A stretch of DNA of 64,000 nt, from NCBI GenBank assembly GCA_002205965.3, contig NADL03000012.1:868001-932000 (forward strand). The letters run 5' to 3'. The position numbers and the translations under genes are program-made. Below are positions 23,465-34,402 of this stretch, one piece after another; position 1 is the stretch's first letter, and the number at the start of each line of letters is the position of its first letter. The notes below the pieces were generated by a model. That model saw only the letters and a program-made list of their open reading frames with translations, was not told where the DNA came from and searched no databases. This stretch comes from Kappaphycus alvarezii. Its lineage: Eukaryota; Rhodophyta; Florideophyceae; Gigartinales; Solieriaceae.

Positions 23465-24785
23465 TCAAGATTACAAGATCTCGCAAAGTAGGCGAAATCT
23501 AGATGATATCTTCTTCCTGGTTTCATTTGGGGCTATGAGAAGGAGAAGCCGGCTTCGGTGGAACTGTCCTATTATGAAGCTACCCTTCTGTTCGGAAAGA
23601 ATACGGTTAACATTGCCGCCTCCAGGAGCTGACGAATGGTATTGACAGGGAGCTAGCATTCCGACTGAGCTTAACCGAGTCTCTTCTCGATTCTGAAGAC
23701 CATGCGGAGTATCCGAATTTCCTGATTGGACAATCTACTCTGTGGTTTGGAAGATACCGGAAGGCGTGCACGATTGTTTCATGGGGCAGTATTTTGCCGT
23801 CGACGTGGATACAGAGGAAGAGCACCCCATCGACTTGTACACTTCTCATTCCACGAGGCGCCCCCAGGAGCCGGTCTTCATAATCCTCCTCAGAGGAACG
23901 TGAAACAGGAGCAGAAAGACGGGATAGTCGTCAATACGTTGTTCGGGAGGAAGTTAGCTTCCTGTTGGAGCCATTATGATCGACTCTGGTGCCAGAGGCA
24001 CCCGAACAGTTATTACAAAGTACTCTTCCGATGTCGAGGGCGGCTTCGCCCTTGGCGCTCCCATTCCTAGACAAGAGCTTTCCAGTTCCTTTTCGAGACT
24101 TCGAAGGTCGCTGCATGCAGGCATCCGCAGCGACGGCGCTCTACTCGTCTTTGGAAAGGACATGGCAGAGGATTATTGGTCTCGTGATTACAAGAATGAT
24201 CGTGAGACCTTAGATCAGTTGGGTTACCGTCCTCGTTGCACTTCTTTCGCCGATGTTCTGAAGGGTTTGAACCGCGTTCGTCCAGTCCCATCGTTCTGAG
24301 TCATATTCGCGTTGACGAAACTGCGCGGCCGCTTCAAGAGTAGTCTTCGACAGCGGGATAGGAGGGATCTTGACATCAACTGGATCCGCGGTTTGCCGAA
24401 TTCTTCCTCAAGCGGAATTTACGTGGCGCGGTCATAGGACGCCGCGGGGCCCAGCATGCCGTATGCCTAGACGCAAGGGAAGAACCCATACTCATATATG
24501 ATTGTGCGGAAGAGTATGCGATGCGGTTCTGTGAGGCCTCTCTGAGATTTGCTGCGGGGAGGAAGACCCGAAGACTTTCTGAAGATCTCCGATGTACGGA
24601 GGGTGACGTTGGCAAGTAGGCAAGATATTCCTTCCCGAGGTCATAGTATCCCGACCGCTTCGTCGGGTTCGGGAAAAAGAAGCGGAGACGCCGTCGTCCA
24701 AAGCCGATAGTAGGTTTTCTTCATCGGACAAGAGGTACAGGGGGACCAAGGAAGTCGTTAGTGATTCCCATGTCCGACATTATAT
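23465..24785 (+). pseudogene. decayed coding region, family unknown
   Basis: Plus-strand frames carry successive protein-like blocks: KPASVELSYYEATLLFGKNT (23550), DRELAFRLSLTESLLDSEDH (23655), GQYFAVDVDTEEEHPIDLY (23787), a 107-codon frame at 23976-24299 including LLVFGKDMAEDYWSRDYKND, then near 24400 FFLKRNLRGAVIGRRGAQHA with EEPILIYDCAEEYAMRFCEA, and a terminal KADSRFSSSDKRYRG ending at a TGA near 24797. Their balanced composition and order suggest one former gene. I do not recognise it. Whether the H3-like ORF upstream was its N-terminus is an open question. Confidence 0.4.
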
Positions 24786-25019
24786 CAAGAAGTATTGATT
24801 TGTGTGTGTGACGTAGTACTATTAAAGCTCCATCATTGGGTAACAGAGGGTGTAAAATGCAGTTTTTCTCAGTTCCAAAGCAAAATGATTCAGCTTATTA
24901 CTCAACAAACAAAAGAAAAAGGCATAAAAAGCATTAAAGAAAAGGACGAAACGATAGCTATCATGGTTCAATCAAGTGCTCCTAGGCCTTCAAGTGGCTC
25001 GAGCGCAAGACAAAGGAAC

Positions 25020-26640
25020 TAGTCTCCTCGCGTGGATGGCGCGGCGGGAATGGCGACCCCCGTATGAGATGAGCCAGTACCGAGGATGAGCAACTTTCCA
25101 AACGCGACAAGGCCCGTAATAGCGAGAACGGAGGGCAGCCACTTAGCGGCCGAAGTTAACGCCTGGATGTGCCACTAGAACCCAATCCCCACGTTGAACA
25201 TGCGAGGCTCTGTAGAGGTTGAATCACCCATTCTATGCATCTGTTCTTCTCGACGCTGAGCTCGAAGGGCAGAGGAGGCCAGAAGTTCCAACTTGCGATG
25301 TGTATCTGAAGCGCAGTTCATCAACGCGACGGGGTCAGATGGACTCATGCGCGGAACTACTCCGAACATCAGTTCGAACGGCGAAGCTCCCGCGTAAAGA
25401 CGACGGCGGCGGTATCCGTACAAGACACGGGCAAACACTCTTCCCAATCTATACCTTGGCCGACAACCATCTTCTTCACGGCTGTCTTGATGGTTCGTAC
25501 CATCCTTTCGGCTCTACCATTAGACATGGGAGCATACGCGAGAACAGTGGTCCAGGTAATTCCATGTTTCTTCATGAATCAGCGACGGAGGCAGCGGTGA
25601 AGCACCAGCGTTGTCGCTGATAATGGTCTTCGGGGGACCAAAAGGGTGCATAACTTCACTCTCGATGAACTGGGAGACAGTTGCAGCCGACGAGTCTGTG
25701 GTGGCAACTGCGATTGGCCAACCTGTCAAATGCTCGACGGCGATGAGCAGATACTTCTTTCCGGCGTTTGATATCGGCAGAGGTCCCGCGAAATCGATCG
25801 AATAAGTTTCGAAGATATTCGTCAATGGGACGTTCAAAGTCGTACGGTACGGCGGAACCACTTTTCACGTAGTTGTGAATGTCTTGGTGCATCTGCGGCC
25901 ACCAATAGCGGTCTACGACAAATTTCTCGTCGTCTCCTTATCCCAATGTCCGATATCGTCGTGAAAGGTCTTCAATATCGCGACCCTTTCCTTCATAAAC
26001 GGTACAGATTTTAGCCCGTTTCTGGTTCGTCTGAGCGCTTTCCTTCCCACATCATGAAGTTTTTAGCCATACGCTTGACGAACGACGCTTCTCTTCATCA
26101 TCAACTCGGATCTTTAAACCTTGCAAATGACGTGCGACGTCGAGGAGGAAAGGCTCGATTATGGGATTCTCTTCGTAGCGGCAGAATCCAGCGCCGCAAC
26201 TAAGTCTCCTTCATCAAGTCCAGAAGCAGGACGGACCGGCAGGTACCACACGCGAGAGGAAATCAGCTGCTCCGTTTCCCGTACCTGGCCTGTACTTACC
26301 TCGAATTCATACTCCGCAAGGAAGTCCATCCATCGCGCCAGCCTTCCGTGAATGTCGTTTTTCTTGAAGGCATAACGAAGGGCTTGATGGTCGGTAATGA
26401 GCTTGAAGGGCTCCGTCGATAACAGATACACTCTGAATTTCCTTAAAGCGAAAAAACGGCGAGGGCCTCCCTCTCGCAGGCGGAATAGTTACGCTCTGCT
26501 GAGTTCATCGTCCGGCTTGCGTACTGCACGGGATGAATCTTGCCATCTTCCTTTTTCTGGGCCAGGACTGCCCCAACGGCGACATTAGAAGCGTCGGTTT
26601 CCACGATGAAGGGGGACTCGAAGTCCGGGAAGGCTAGCAC
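25020..26640 (-). pseudogene. Ty3/gypsy element 1: RNase H and integrase
   Basis: RNase H begins with [20 protein letters not shown], then [20 protein letters not shown] and ITDHQALRYAF, all standard gypsy RNase H blocks. Integrase follows: YSIDFAGPLPIS supplies the first catalytic Asp, KTIISDNAGA the second, and MSNGRAERMVRTIK the Glu. The zinc-binding N-terminus is damaged. The C-terminal part continues through ASPFELMFGVVPRM to about 25020, where RRAIHARRLVPL matches the same step in element 2. Several frameshifts separate the blocks, so the copy looks inactive. It is a distinct family of the same clade as element 2. Confidence 0.85.
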
Positions 26641-26683
26641 CGGCGGAGAAGTAAGCTTCTCTTTCAGGTTTCGAAGGCGGCAG

Positions 26684-27470
26684 TCATCTCCTCAGTCCAT
26701 TCGAACTTCCTATTGCCCGAAGTTGCTGCGTGAAGGGCAGAGGATATTCCGGCAAAGTCCTTGATGAAGCGACGATAATACCCGGCGAGGCCAAGAAAGC
26801 TACGCAACTCCGTTGAGTTGGTAGGAACGGGGCCCTTTTGATGGCATCAATCTTCTCGTCATCGACGCGGACTCCACGCTTGTCTACGAAGTGACCAAGC
26901 AGCTTTACGCTTGCATAGCAAACGCGCATTTTAATCTTAAGTTTAAGTCCTGCGTCCCCGACTGCCTTGAAAACGAAGCCAAATGATCAATATGCTCCTC
27001 CATAGAGTTGGAGAAGATCACGACATCATCAAGATAGACACGGGCGAAGGGAATGTCCTTCAGTACGTAATCCATCATGCGCTGAATGTGGAAGGCGCGT
27101 TCATTAGACCAAATGGCATCACCTCGAACTTGAAGGTACCAAAACGGCTGACGAACGTAGTCATCTCCTTACACTCTTCGGCCATGCGGATTTGCCAGTA
27201 CCCCGCAAACAAATCAAGGGTGGTGAATATAGAGCTACCCTTTAGGTCGTCGAAGATCTCTTCTGTCTTAGGTAGTGGCCAACGATCCGCCTTCATCTTG
27301 CGGTTCAGAGTGCGATAATCCACGCAGAAACGAGGCCTACCGTCCTTTTTCGTTACGATAACCACTGGGAACGACCACGCCGACGACGCTGGGGTGATGA
27401 TCCCAGCATCTAACATGTTGTCGATTTCTCGACGGGCGATTTCGTTGTGTCGAGGCGACATTCGGCGAGC
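26684..27470 (-). pseudogene. Ty3/gypsy element 1: reverse transcriptase
   Basis: The minus-strand frame at 27461-27075 holds RT core motifs: IITPASSAWSFPVVIVTKKD, RFCVDYRTLNRKM, TLDLFAGYWQIRM and FEVMPFGLMNAPSTF. After a frameshift, FARVYLDDVVIFSNS gives the YLDD catalytic box (about 27040), and LLGHFVDKRGVRVDDEK lies near 26895. The enzyme copies the element's RNA into DNA. Spacing and motif order are normal for Ty3/gypsy; the frame breaks are not. Confidence 0.85.
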
Positions 27471-27699
27471 CCGAGCTGTGATAGATCGGGGTAGGGTCCT
27501 TCATTTCAAGGAATGCTTCGTCGGCACGGCTGCAGGACGTAGCTCGTCTATAGTCCAGGCGACGATTCCCGTGTCGCGAAGCAACCATTTATCTCACCTT
27601 GCGTTTCTTCTTTCAAATGAGCAGTCGAGCTCTCAGAGCATCCCGCATTTCTCCTTCTCTCTTCTTCGTCGGTAGTGCTTTCTTCACTGATGGGACCTT

Positions 27700-28870
27700 C
27701 GCTCGATCCGGTAAAATTGTCCTCGCGGATGGCTAGGACCAGCTCTTCTTCCGAAGAGTCCGAGGGCTCCGGACCGGCGTTCGAATCAGAAGTAAAATCT
27801 TCACTGGGAGTCCCTATCTCTCGCCCTCGACCAGTTTCTTCTCGGTAGACTTAGTATCAGGCTCGAGCGGGAGCACAACTTCTTCGGAACCAATGGTTAA
27901 ACGGACGCTCTGTGCCCGAAATCCATATTCGCACGCATAGCTGTGAGCGTAGGGAGGCCTATTTTAGGTCGAAAGGAGACTTCTCGATGACAAGGAAGTC
28001 TAGTTTCACGGCTTGGTCCCCAAAGGTCGTCGGGACCTTGACCAGCGAACCTACACAGGAAGAGCTGTCACCATTCGCAACAGTTATCCTTTTAGACGTG
28101 TAGTTCGGTGAAAGGTAAAGACGTCTAGACAAATCAGCTGACATGACGTCCGGTACGGCTCCGGAGTCTAGTAGAGCCCAGACCTCGGTTCCGTAAACTT
28201 TGAGTTGAACCAACCGTAATAAACGAGGACCCGAATTCGAAACGACTGCAACACGTGAAATAGACTGTTTTCCCAACAAACGGCGCATGACTTTGGTAGC
28301 TCCTTCAGCATCTCCACGGAGAAGCTGACCGAATGTCAAACCACAATTTGCGTTTGCAAGCTCGGAAACAACGTCGTATTTCCCTACGTATTCCTGCAGC
28401 TTATTCGAATTCTTCTTCCCGCGGTTCGATTTCTTCGCCTTCTTCTTACGGCTAATGATTCGAAATTCTTCCGGGGGTAGGGCTGGGCCCGGCTGCATAC
28501 GCGAGCGTGGGGACCAGTTACGAGGCGAGAGATCGGAATGCCTCCATGATTGTCCTGACGGGGCTGTTTGGGTAGTGCCTCTCCGTCGGCGTTTCTTTTC
28601 GCGACATTCACTCCTTCGTCTTGTGAGGAGTCGGTTTCGGACGAGTCTTCTCGGAGGACATTCACTCGGTCACTTCCTTCCCCGTCTTCTTTCTTCTCGG
28701 CGGGGGCTTCTTCTCGAATCGCTGCCCTTCTTCCACCGGACCAGCACGTAGCATCTGAGTGACCCATCTTTCCACAAAGGGAACAGCGGGTGTTACGATG
28801 CGGGTTCTTCTCGCAATTCATTGCGTTATGGCCAAGCTCGTTGCAGTAAGAGCATTGGCGGACCTTATTA
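27700..28870 (-). pseudogene. Ty3/gypsy element 1: nucleocapsid zinc knuckles and protease
   Basis: Two CCHC zinc knuckles, CSYCNELGHNAMNC and CSLCGKMGHSDATC, lie at about 28850-28770 and are followed by an acidic stretch. The protease frame (28498-27959) has the aspartic-protease active site as ALLDSGAVPDVM, preceded by GLTFGQLLRGDAEGA, which element 2 shares. A frameshift at about 27960 breaks the protease before its second conserved step. An acidic spacer follows before the RT. Confidence 0.8.
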
Positions 28871-28879
28871 TTTTCCTAG

Positions 28880-29561
28880 GGGCCGACGATGGTCCAGCCC
28901 CGTCATCTCCCTTAGTCTTCTTCAGAAAAAGAGTCAACTTCGAGAGGTCTTCGGCTAGAGCGTCGACCTTATCTTCGATGTTCCTAGACCTAAATCCGGG
29001 CGAACCAGCAACCTTGCCGGCGGAACTTCAGCGGTGCGGCTAGAAGGGCTAGCAAACGCCACACATAGAGTTAGAAAGTCCTTCAGCGCCTTGACGATTC
29101 CCGGGTAATCTTGGGTCCCCGAAATGCCAAGAACTGCTGCAGCTCCTTGTGTCGACAGGCGGCAGTGCGAAGGAGTCCGAACCTGGCGATGTTGTCGAAC
29201 CCCGCCTTCTCGTAGAGGCGTTCAATTTCCCTCAAAGAACCAAGAATGTCTTCTAGTTCAAGCCCAACTTCTAGAGCTTGGCGGATGACGTCCTCCGGGT
29301 CTTCGTCCTTCGCGAAATGCTCGAGAAACTTCTGTTTAACCTCGGCGTAGTTTTTCGCTTCGGGACGAGCTCACCATTTGACGCAAACGTATCGTAATAG
29401 AAGTCGAACGCTGCGCCGTCTAGGTGTGCGAGGAGAGTAAGAGCTTTCTCCTCGTCAGGTTTGGATGCCATCGCGACATTCTCAAAGAAAAAGAAGAATT
29501 TTCGCACGTCGCTCGTGCCGTCGAACACGACCGCGCTGGCGCTGGGAGTATCGGCCTCCAC
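28880..29561 (-). pseudogene. Ty3/gypsy element 1: gag
   Basis: The start at 29561 reads VVFDGTSDVRKFFFFFENVA and matches the gag opening of element 2 (FTGGKNEDVEEFLYTYVNVV). After a frameshift the minus strand reads ERLYEKAGFDNIARFGLLRT (about 29215-29160), parallel to DLYEKAGFNAQAKYGMLRK in element 2. Gag packages the element RNA. One or more frameshifts break it. Confidence 0.75.
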
Positions 29562-30153
29562 AAGAGTGCCATGATGGGAGTGGAAGAGGGATTTTGTAAG
29601 AAGACAGACAGAGGCGTAGGTTTAGGGGTAAGAGGGGTCACTAGGTGACGCTACCTCCTCAAGTTACCAGCAACTCGGGTGCTACCTATATAACCGACAC
29701 CCGGCGGTCTGTGGCTGAGAGTCGTCGGTACAGTAGTGTACTTACTGTACACTACAGTGTCTACGAGGTAAAAGATAGAAAGTAAGTACGGTACCCTAAA
29801 TATCGTCATAGATAGTACTAGAACACATAAAAAATCACCTTCCAGCCACTGTCATCTACACCCTGACCTGATCTCCAGGCCCAGAGAGGCATCAGTGCTC
29901 GTGTGACAAGAAACCTGACCCGTGCTTTACAGTTTGAGCGGTAAGCTGTAACAGTACATTACAGTACTGTATTGTAGTGTGTTGTAGATCTTTACGAGTT
30001 GTACTGTACAGTAAGTATGGCGCAAAGCTATTACAAGTGGGTCTCTATTTATTGCACGAATTGATAGTGCTACCCTCGGTACAATGCCATCCTCGGGGGC
30101 TTGGCACAAAATTGGAGCCTATGCGCAAATTCTTTTATTTCAGTTAAATTTAG
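29562..30153. other. element 1 leader, primer-site candidate and palindromes
   Basis: 29657-29669 reads CCTCAAGTTACCA, whose complement (TGGTAACTTGAGG) looks like a tRNA primer site for minus-strand element 1 and resembles that of element 2. Beyond it no TG...CA LTR could be paired. 29727-29757 and 29950-30015 are rich in TACTGTA palindromes. No gene is seen. Confidence 0.4.
29763..29871 (+). repeat. ~105-bp direct repeat, right copy
   Basis: Mate of 22811-22913; the homology begins at the same TACGAGGTAAAAG word and stops at an ACACC in both. Flanks on either side are unrelated. Confidence 0.65.
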
Positions 30154-30190
30154 ATGGGATTCACGTATTGATCTAATGCGCACTTTTAGC
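30154..30190 (+). repeat. 36-bp direct repeat flanking a split LTR (left)
   Basis: Contains GGATTCACGTATTGATCTAA and ends TTTTAGCCC. The same sequence with about three mismatches is at 38512-38548. This copy abuts the start, and the other abuts the end, of the LTR remnant of element 2's family. Confidence 0.6.
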
Positions 30191-30618
30191 CCATGTACAT
30201 CGTCGGGAGAAGAGATATTCAGAACCAACTACCCCAAGAAGGAGGTTTTACAAGATAAAAAGTGCTATCGTGGTATAGAACGAACAAAAAGGAGTGTATA
30301 TGGGAGAGAGTTGAGAGGGCTACAAGGAAGTATGGAAGGAGCAGGGCCTATCACTGATGCTCTGTGAGCAGCGTAGGAAAAATTTTTCTTGGGTCTGAGG
30401 TTGACTCTCAACTCCATACTACTCAGGACTTGGCTTGAAGTTGTCTGCAACTTGCTTGACCTCCACAAGAGGAAGCAGTTTACTCAGATTATATAGACTT
30501 TTTGGGTATCCTTAAAGTCTCAAAGAAACATATTAAGAACCATAAAATGCATCAAATGGAATCGTGTGAACAAGAAAGACTAACAGCAGATACTATCAGG
30601 ATAAATATCTAGATTATT
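30191..30618 (-). repeat. LTR fragment of the element 2 family (outer part)
   Basis: Aligns along its whole length with the first ~435 bases (plus-strand order) of the element 2 LTR: ATCGTCGGGAGAAGAGATA, GGAGTGTATATGGGAGAGAG, and the TATATAGAC step all occur in order, at about 85% identity. It stops 12 bases before the end of the acidic-protein gene; the rest of the LTR resumes near 37453. Confidence 0.8.
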
Positions 30619-30629
30619 TCCTTAATATC

Positions 30630-31335
30630 TTAATCCTCTACATCAGAGCCAAACAGTTCCCCAAAATATTCATTCCCCCCAGGCAGTCCAAAAATATCCG
30701 CGAACGGCTTAGATTTCTCCATTGCCTCCTGTGAAATATCTGGACCACTGAAGACGTCCCCATCCGGTTCCGGAGTTGGAACCACCTGTTCCATATTTTC
30801 TGACCCTTCCCCACTAATCCAGCACTTTCCATGTCTCCCTTCCCCTCATCCTCTTCTTCCTCCTCTTCTATTCTCTCTTCATCCTCGTCAGAAGAGTCAG
30901 AGATCACAATTACTCCCTCAGTCTCCCCTCCTTTCTCCATGGGAGCCCCCCCACCGTTATACACTAGTGGTTCCACGGATCCCCAGTCCTCCTCTTCATC
31001 CTCCACATCCTCCTCTTCCTCTATCTCCTCTTCTCCTCCTCCCCCTCCTCTGCCTCTTCTGCCTGCTCGAAGCAGTTACGGCGGACCCACTCCCGAACGC
31101 GTTCCCGGTCCAACCTTCTACAGTAATCATCGTAGTCGGTTGGACCATTTGCCATCAGGGCCAAAGCGTTGAGTGGACGACGGCCTCGGGATGACTTGGT
31201 GATGGTGAGGGAAGGACGGAGGTTGGTCATGTTAAGGGCTAAAAGAAGGGGTGAGCCGGTGGGGTAGTTGATGACGGGGGTTGCCTCAACGACGTCGACT
31301 TCGAAGTTTAAATACTGCGACGTCTCCGAAAACAT
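30630..31335 (-). pseudogene. acidic protein family, copy 1 (SIM-like motif, FGSDV C-terminus)
   Basis: Minus-strand reading in three segments. Segment 1 (31335-31021) starts MFSETSQYLNFEVDVVEATP, then NMTNLRPSLTITKSSRGRRP, GPTDYDDYC and REWVRRNCFEQAEE. Segment 2 (31006-30820) has DWGSVEPLVYNGGG, then GVIVISDSSDEDEERI (about 30918-30881) and a Glu/Asp run. Segment 3, in another frame, reads QVVPTPEPDGDVFSGPDIS, KPFADIF and ends ELFGSDVED with a TAA at 30630. VIVIS followed by acidic/serine residues is the pattern of SUMO-interaction motifs. The family is unknown to me. It occurs again at 56570-57312 and 59290-59916, so the blocks are real. Frame changes could be decay, small introns or sequencing errors in GA-rich tracts. 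Confidence 0.55.
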
Positions 31336-33245
31336 TATTCAGTGAACTCGTTGAACCGAATAGTTTTTCGCCCTGAATGTTTGAAGAGGATTCGGCCGCT
31401 CTGGAGCAGATGAAGCAAGCGAGAGGTATCAGGAAAAATATGGGGTAATTCTTCTGGCTTGAGGCCTGGCGGCGAAAAGTTACTTGGTTGTGGCATTGTT
31501 AAATATGCGGTGATCGTTCGATTCTCTGGATTGCTGCTGAAGAGCGGTTCTGGGCGCGGGGCGCTTCGTCCAGGGATGGATTTCTAATGAGTGTAACGAG
31601 AAAAGCTCCTTGTCTGCTGCACCTAATTATGGAGTACGTTGCTGAGCCGAGGGCTAGGAGGGCGCTCCTTGGAGGGATATGAATGTCAGAAAGGGGATCT
31701 TGAAATTGTACCACTGGAATTGACGAATTTGAAGAATGATGCAGAACGAAGCTGAAACTGTTTGATAGACAAGGCAGCGTCTTTAAAGCTGTGGGGGAAG
31801 CGATCAGCCCCCAACAATAACCCGAATCCGGAGTGTAGCGCCGACTGGTACCCACGCCACAAGGGGCAGGTAGTGACAAAGTAAAGGATGTAAGGCGCCG
31901 AATTTCGAAGGGATTCAGCAATGGATCTTGACGTAACAAAGCCCTTTATGGATTAACCTCCTACTGTGGGAGAGGAATGCGGGGTGGCGTCAGCCCGTAT
32001 CCGTAGCCTCTTTCGTGATGACGTAAGGAAGTAAGGCACCGACATCGTTTCGGACGTAACAACAAAGGCCATTCATGGACTACTGCTCCTAATTCAGTAA
32101 TGATGGTACGCTGTGACAACGCAGGGAAGTAAGACCCCAAACTCGCTGGGATTCTCGGGTCCTAGCGTAACAACGCCCTTTATGGATTATTACTCCTATT
32201 TCAGTGGGATGGTAACGCTTTAAAAACGCAAGGAAGTAAGGCACCGACTTCGGAGGGATTCAGCAATGGGTTCTAACGTAACAACGTCTTTCATGGAATC
32301 AGTGCGCCTAGTTCCCCGCTTGCGGGGTAATAATGCAAAGGAATTATAGCTCCGAACTCGGGGGGAAACCTCGTTATGAAGCTTGTTGGGCCTGGTGCAA
32401 AGCCCCAAGATCCCCTTAAATCAATATTTGTCGATGATTATAGCCACCGCTACGCTATTTTTACAAGAGAAAATACCCCACCCTTTCGTTTTGTTTCAAG
32501 GACGAATGGGAGTTGGAAGGATCCAATAAACTGACCGGGGTAGTCGGTACCTGAGGGATCCTAAGTGAGCCCGAGGGGAACTATCCCGTTGTATGTGTAG
32601 GATCGCCTATGTGTGGAAGCTGTCTTCGCCGCAGGTGAATTGCCGAAGGTGCTGGAGGGCGGTGGAAGCGCTTATGGCATTTTTTGATTTGGAAATTTAT
32701 CCACCTTGTTGGATTGAGAGGGGCGTCTTGATCGCTGTTCCGTGCCGTTATGGTCTAATCCTTTCTCCAGCTTGGCATCCAAGGTTCGTGTCTCTGAAAA
32801 CAGAAGAATTGGCTGAGCGGCCTCGATATGGCTCAATGGTGTTATCTGAGGTTTGTGTAGGTTGCGTTCGCGCCGTCCGTTCTCGTCGGGCTCCCCGTCA
32901 CTTCATTGTGCAAACGGTGCGAAAACTTTAAATTGGCTAAACTCTTGCTCTGGGTACACGCAAGGGTCACGTGTGGGCGTATCCCAAAGGGATCTATGAG
33001 TCGTGGGAGAGCGAGCCCACTCCGCCCAAATCTATAGCGATCATTATCTTACGAGGACTGGCTCAATTTTGTTGGCTAGTCGACCGGCTGGGTTTTGAAC
33101 TGCGCGGCAGCTGGGGAGCAGCCCTCCCATACACCGCGCTTTGTCTGTGAAGGTCACAGAATCGGGAGGAAGGTTTGAGCTGGCCTTTTATCCCCTAAAA
33201 CATCCGGCTTACTACTAAAAGAACAAGTTGGAGTAAGTCATCCAG
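31336..33245. other. non-coding stretch upstream of the DIRS-like element
   Basis: A minus-strand frame (31939-31499) and a plus-strand frame (32593-32931) show no known motif. The tandem repeats at 31867-32400 fall inside. It probably includes the 5' non-coding end of the DIRS-like element. Confidence 0.35.
31867..32400 (+). repeat. about five degenerate ~100-bp tandem units
   Basis: Units begin near 31880, 32022, 32118, 32222 and 32330. Each has GGAAGTAAGGCACCGA-like, GGGATTCAGCAATGG-like, CGTAACAACGCCCTTTATGG-like and ACTCCTA-like words in that order. Divergence between units is 20-30%. They precede the DIRS-like element, whose group often carries internal or terminal repeats. Confidence 0.7.
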
Positions 33246-34352
33246 TTGTTGGATGGACACGAGGAGGATTTGATCGAGGTGTTCTGTGCAGGGTTCTTCG
33301 GTAAAGCACAGAGCCTTAGTGCAACGCATGCGAAGAAGCTATGGGAGTATCTCTTCCCCTTAATCAAGGACTGCGGTGAATTTCCAGGACATGAATCACG
33401 CAGCGCAAGGGAATGTTTGGAGAGATTGGGCAATGGTATATGGCCCGTTACGCCCTTAGAGGAACTTCCCAAGTTGGGTGCGGTCACTGCTGGTGAAGCA
33501 TCCACTGAGGAAGAGGAGGTCGAGATCGTGGCTGAGAAAGAGCAGGATGACCCAATGAAGACCTTAATTAGCATGGTAACCAGTATGGCTGGGAGGATTG
33601 ATGCCAATGGGAAGTCAATGAAGCAAATGATGCAGAGGATTGAGCAGTTAGAGACCAAAAAGACCAAGGCCTCTAGCTCCAAACCAGAAGGAATCCGCAA
33701 GCTCCTGGAATCACGTGCTGGGCTTGCGAATGACGATTCTAGCTCGCCGTCATCTTTGGACTCTGAGTCCGAGGATGACGAGGATCTTTCTTCACTTTTG
33801 GAAAGACTTCGCCGAAAAAAGAAAAAGGGAAAAAGAAGCTAAGTGCCACGGAACGGCAGAAGGTTCGCGCCGAAAATGCGGATCTTACTGTGACGGTCGC
33901 GGGCGGTACGCTGGATATCAATGTTGAAGAGGGATAAGATCGGTGCGGCAACGGAATACCGATGGTTTGTAGCGGACAACAGTATCACGAACCACTTCCG
34001 CCTCTTACAGGTGCCAAGCCCCAATAGGCGTGACATCAAGAGGAGTAGGATGGAGGCCTTGGGATGGGCTCGTGCTGTGGACGTCCGCATCGCTCATCGC
34101 GGCTGGAAAAAGGTGTGTCGTGAGCCGGACTTCGAGATCGCTATCCGAAGGTTGCTCGGTCTCGAGATGATGATGCGGCAAGGGACGTGGGACTATGCCC
34201 GTCATATTTTGGAGTCGTCCTCCGGACACGACCCGACGCTCCATGATTTGATGGGTAGGGTTATGCGTTCCGCCAAGGTTGCCGAGAATATGGAGAAGAC
34301 CTCAAAGCGCTCTCAAGAGGACGAGCGTGGGGCCAGGGTCAGTCGAACTTAA
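33246..34352 (+). pseudogene. DIRS-like element: gag-like ORF(s)
   Basis: Two helical, charged frames precede the polymerase. The first (33246-33842) has a coiled-coil-like stretch (MVTSMAGRIDANGKSMKQMM followed by RIEQLETKK) and an acidic-then-basic end (SESEDDEDL...RRKKKKGKR). The second (33921-34352) continues with FVADNSITNHFRLLQVPSPN and AHRGWKKVCREPDFEIAIRR. By position and character this is the nucleic-acid-binding gag of a DIRS-type element; a frameshift separates the halves. I infer its role from position, not a diagnostic motif. Confidence 0.55.
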
Positions 34353-34402
34353 GGTTAGACAATGGTTCAATCAGCGGATCGCAGGGATCTTTTCCCTTTG
34401 CT

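Noticed and set aside
22811-29871. LTRs of element 1
   Set aside because: The 105-bp repeats lack TG...CA ends and are not adjacent to the primer-site candidate; left and right flanks inside do not match.
30831-31172. Plus-strand serine/proline-rich protein
   Set aside because: It is the antisense shadow of the acidic stretch of family copy 1.
31867-32400. CRISPR-like array
   Set aside because: Units are contiguous, degenerate and ~100 bp, without short identical repeats and unique spacers; the context is eukaryotic.
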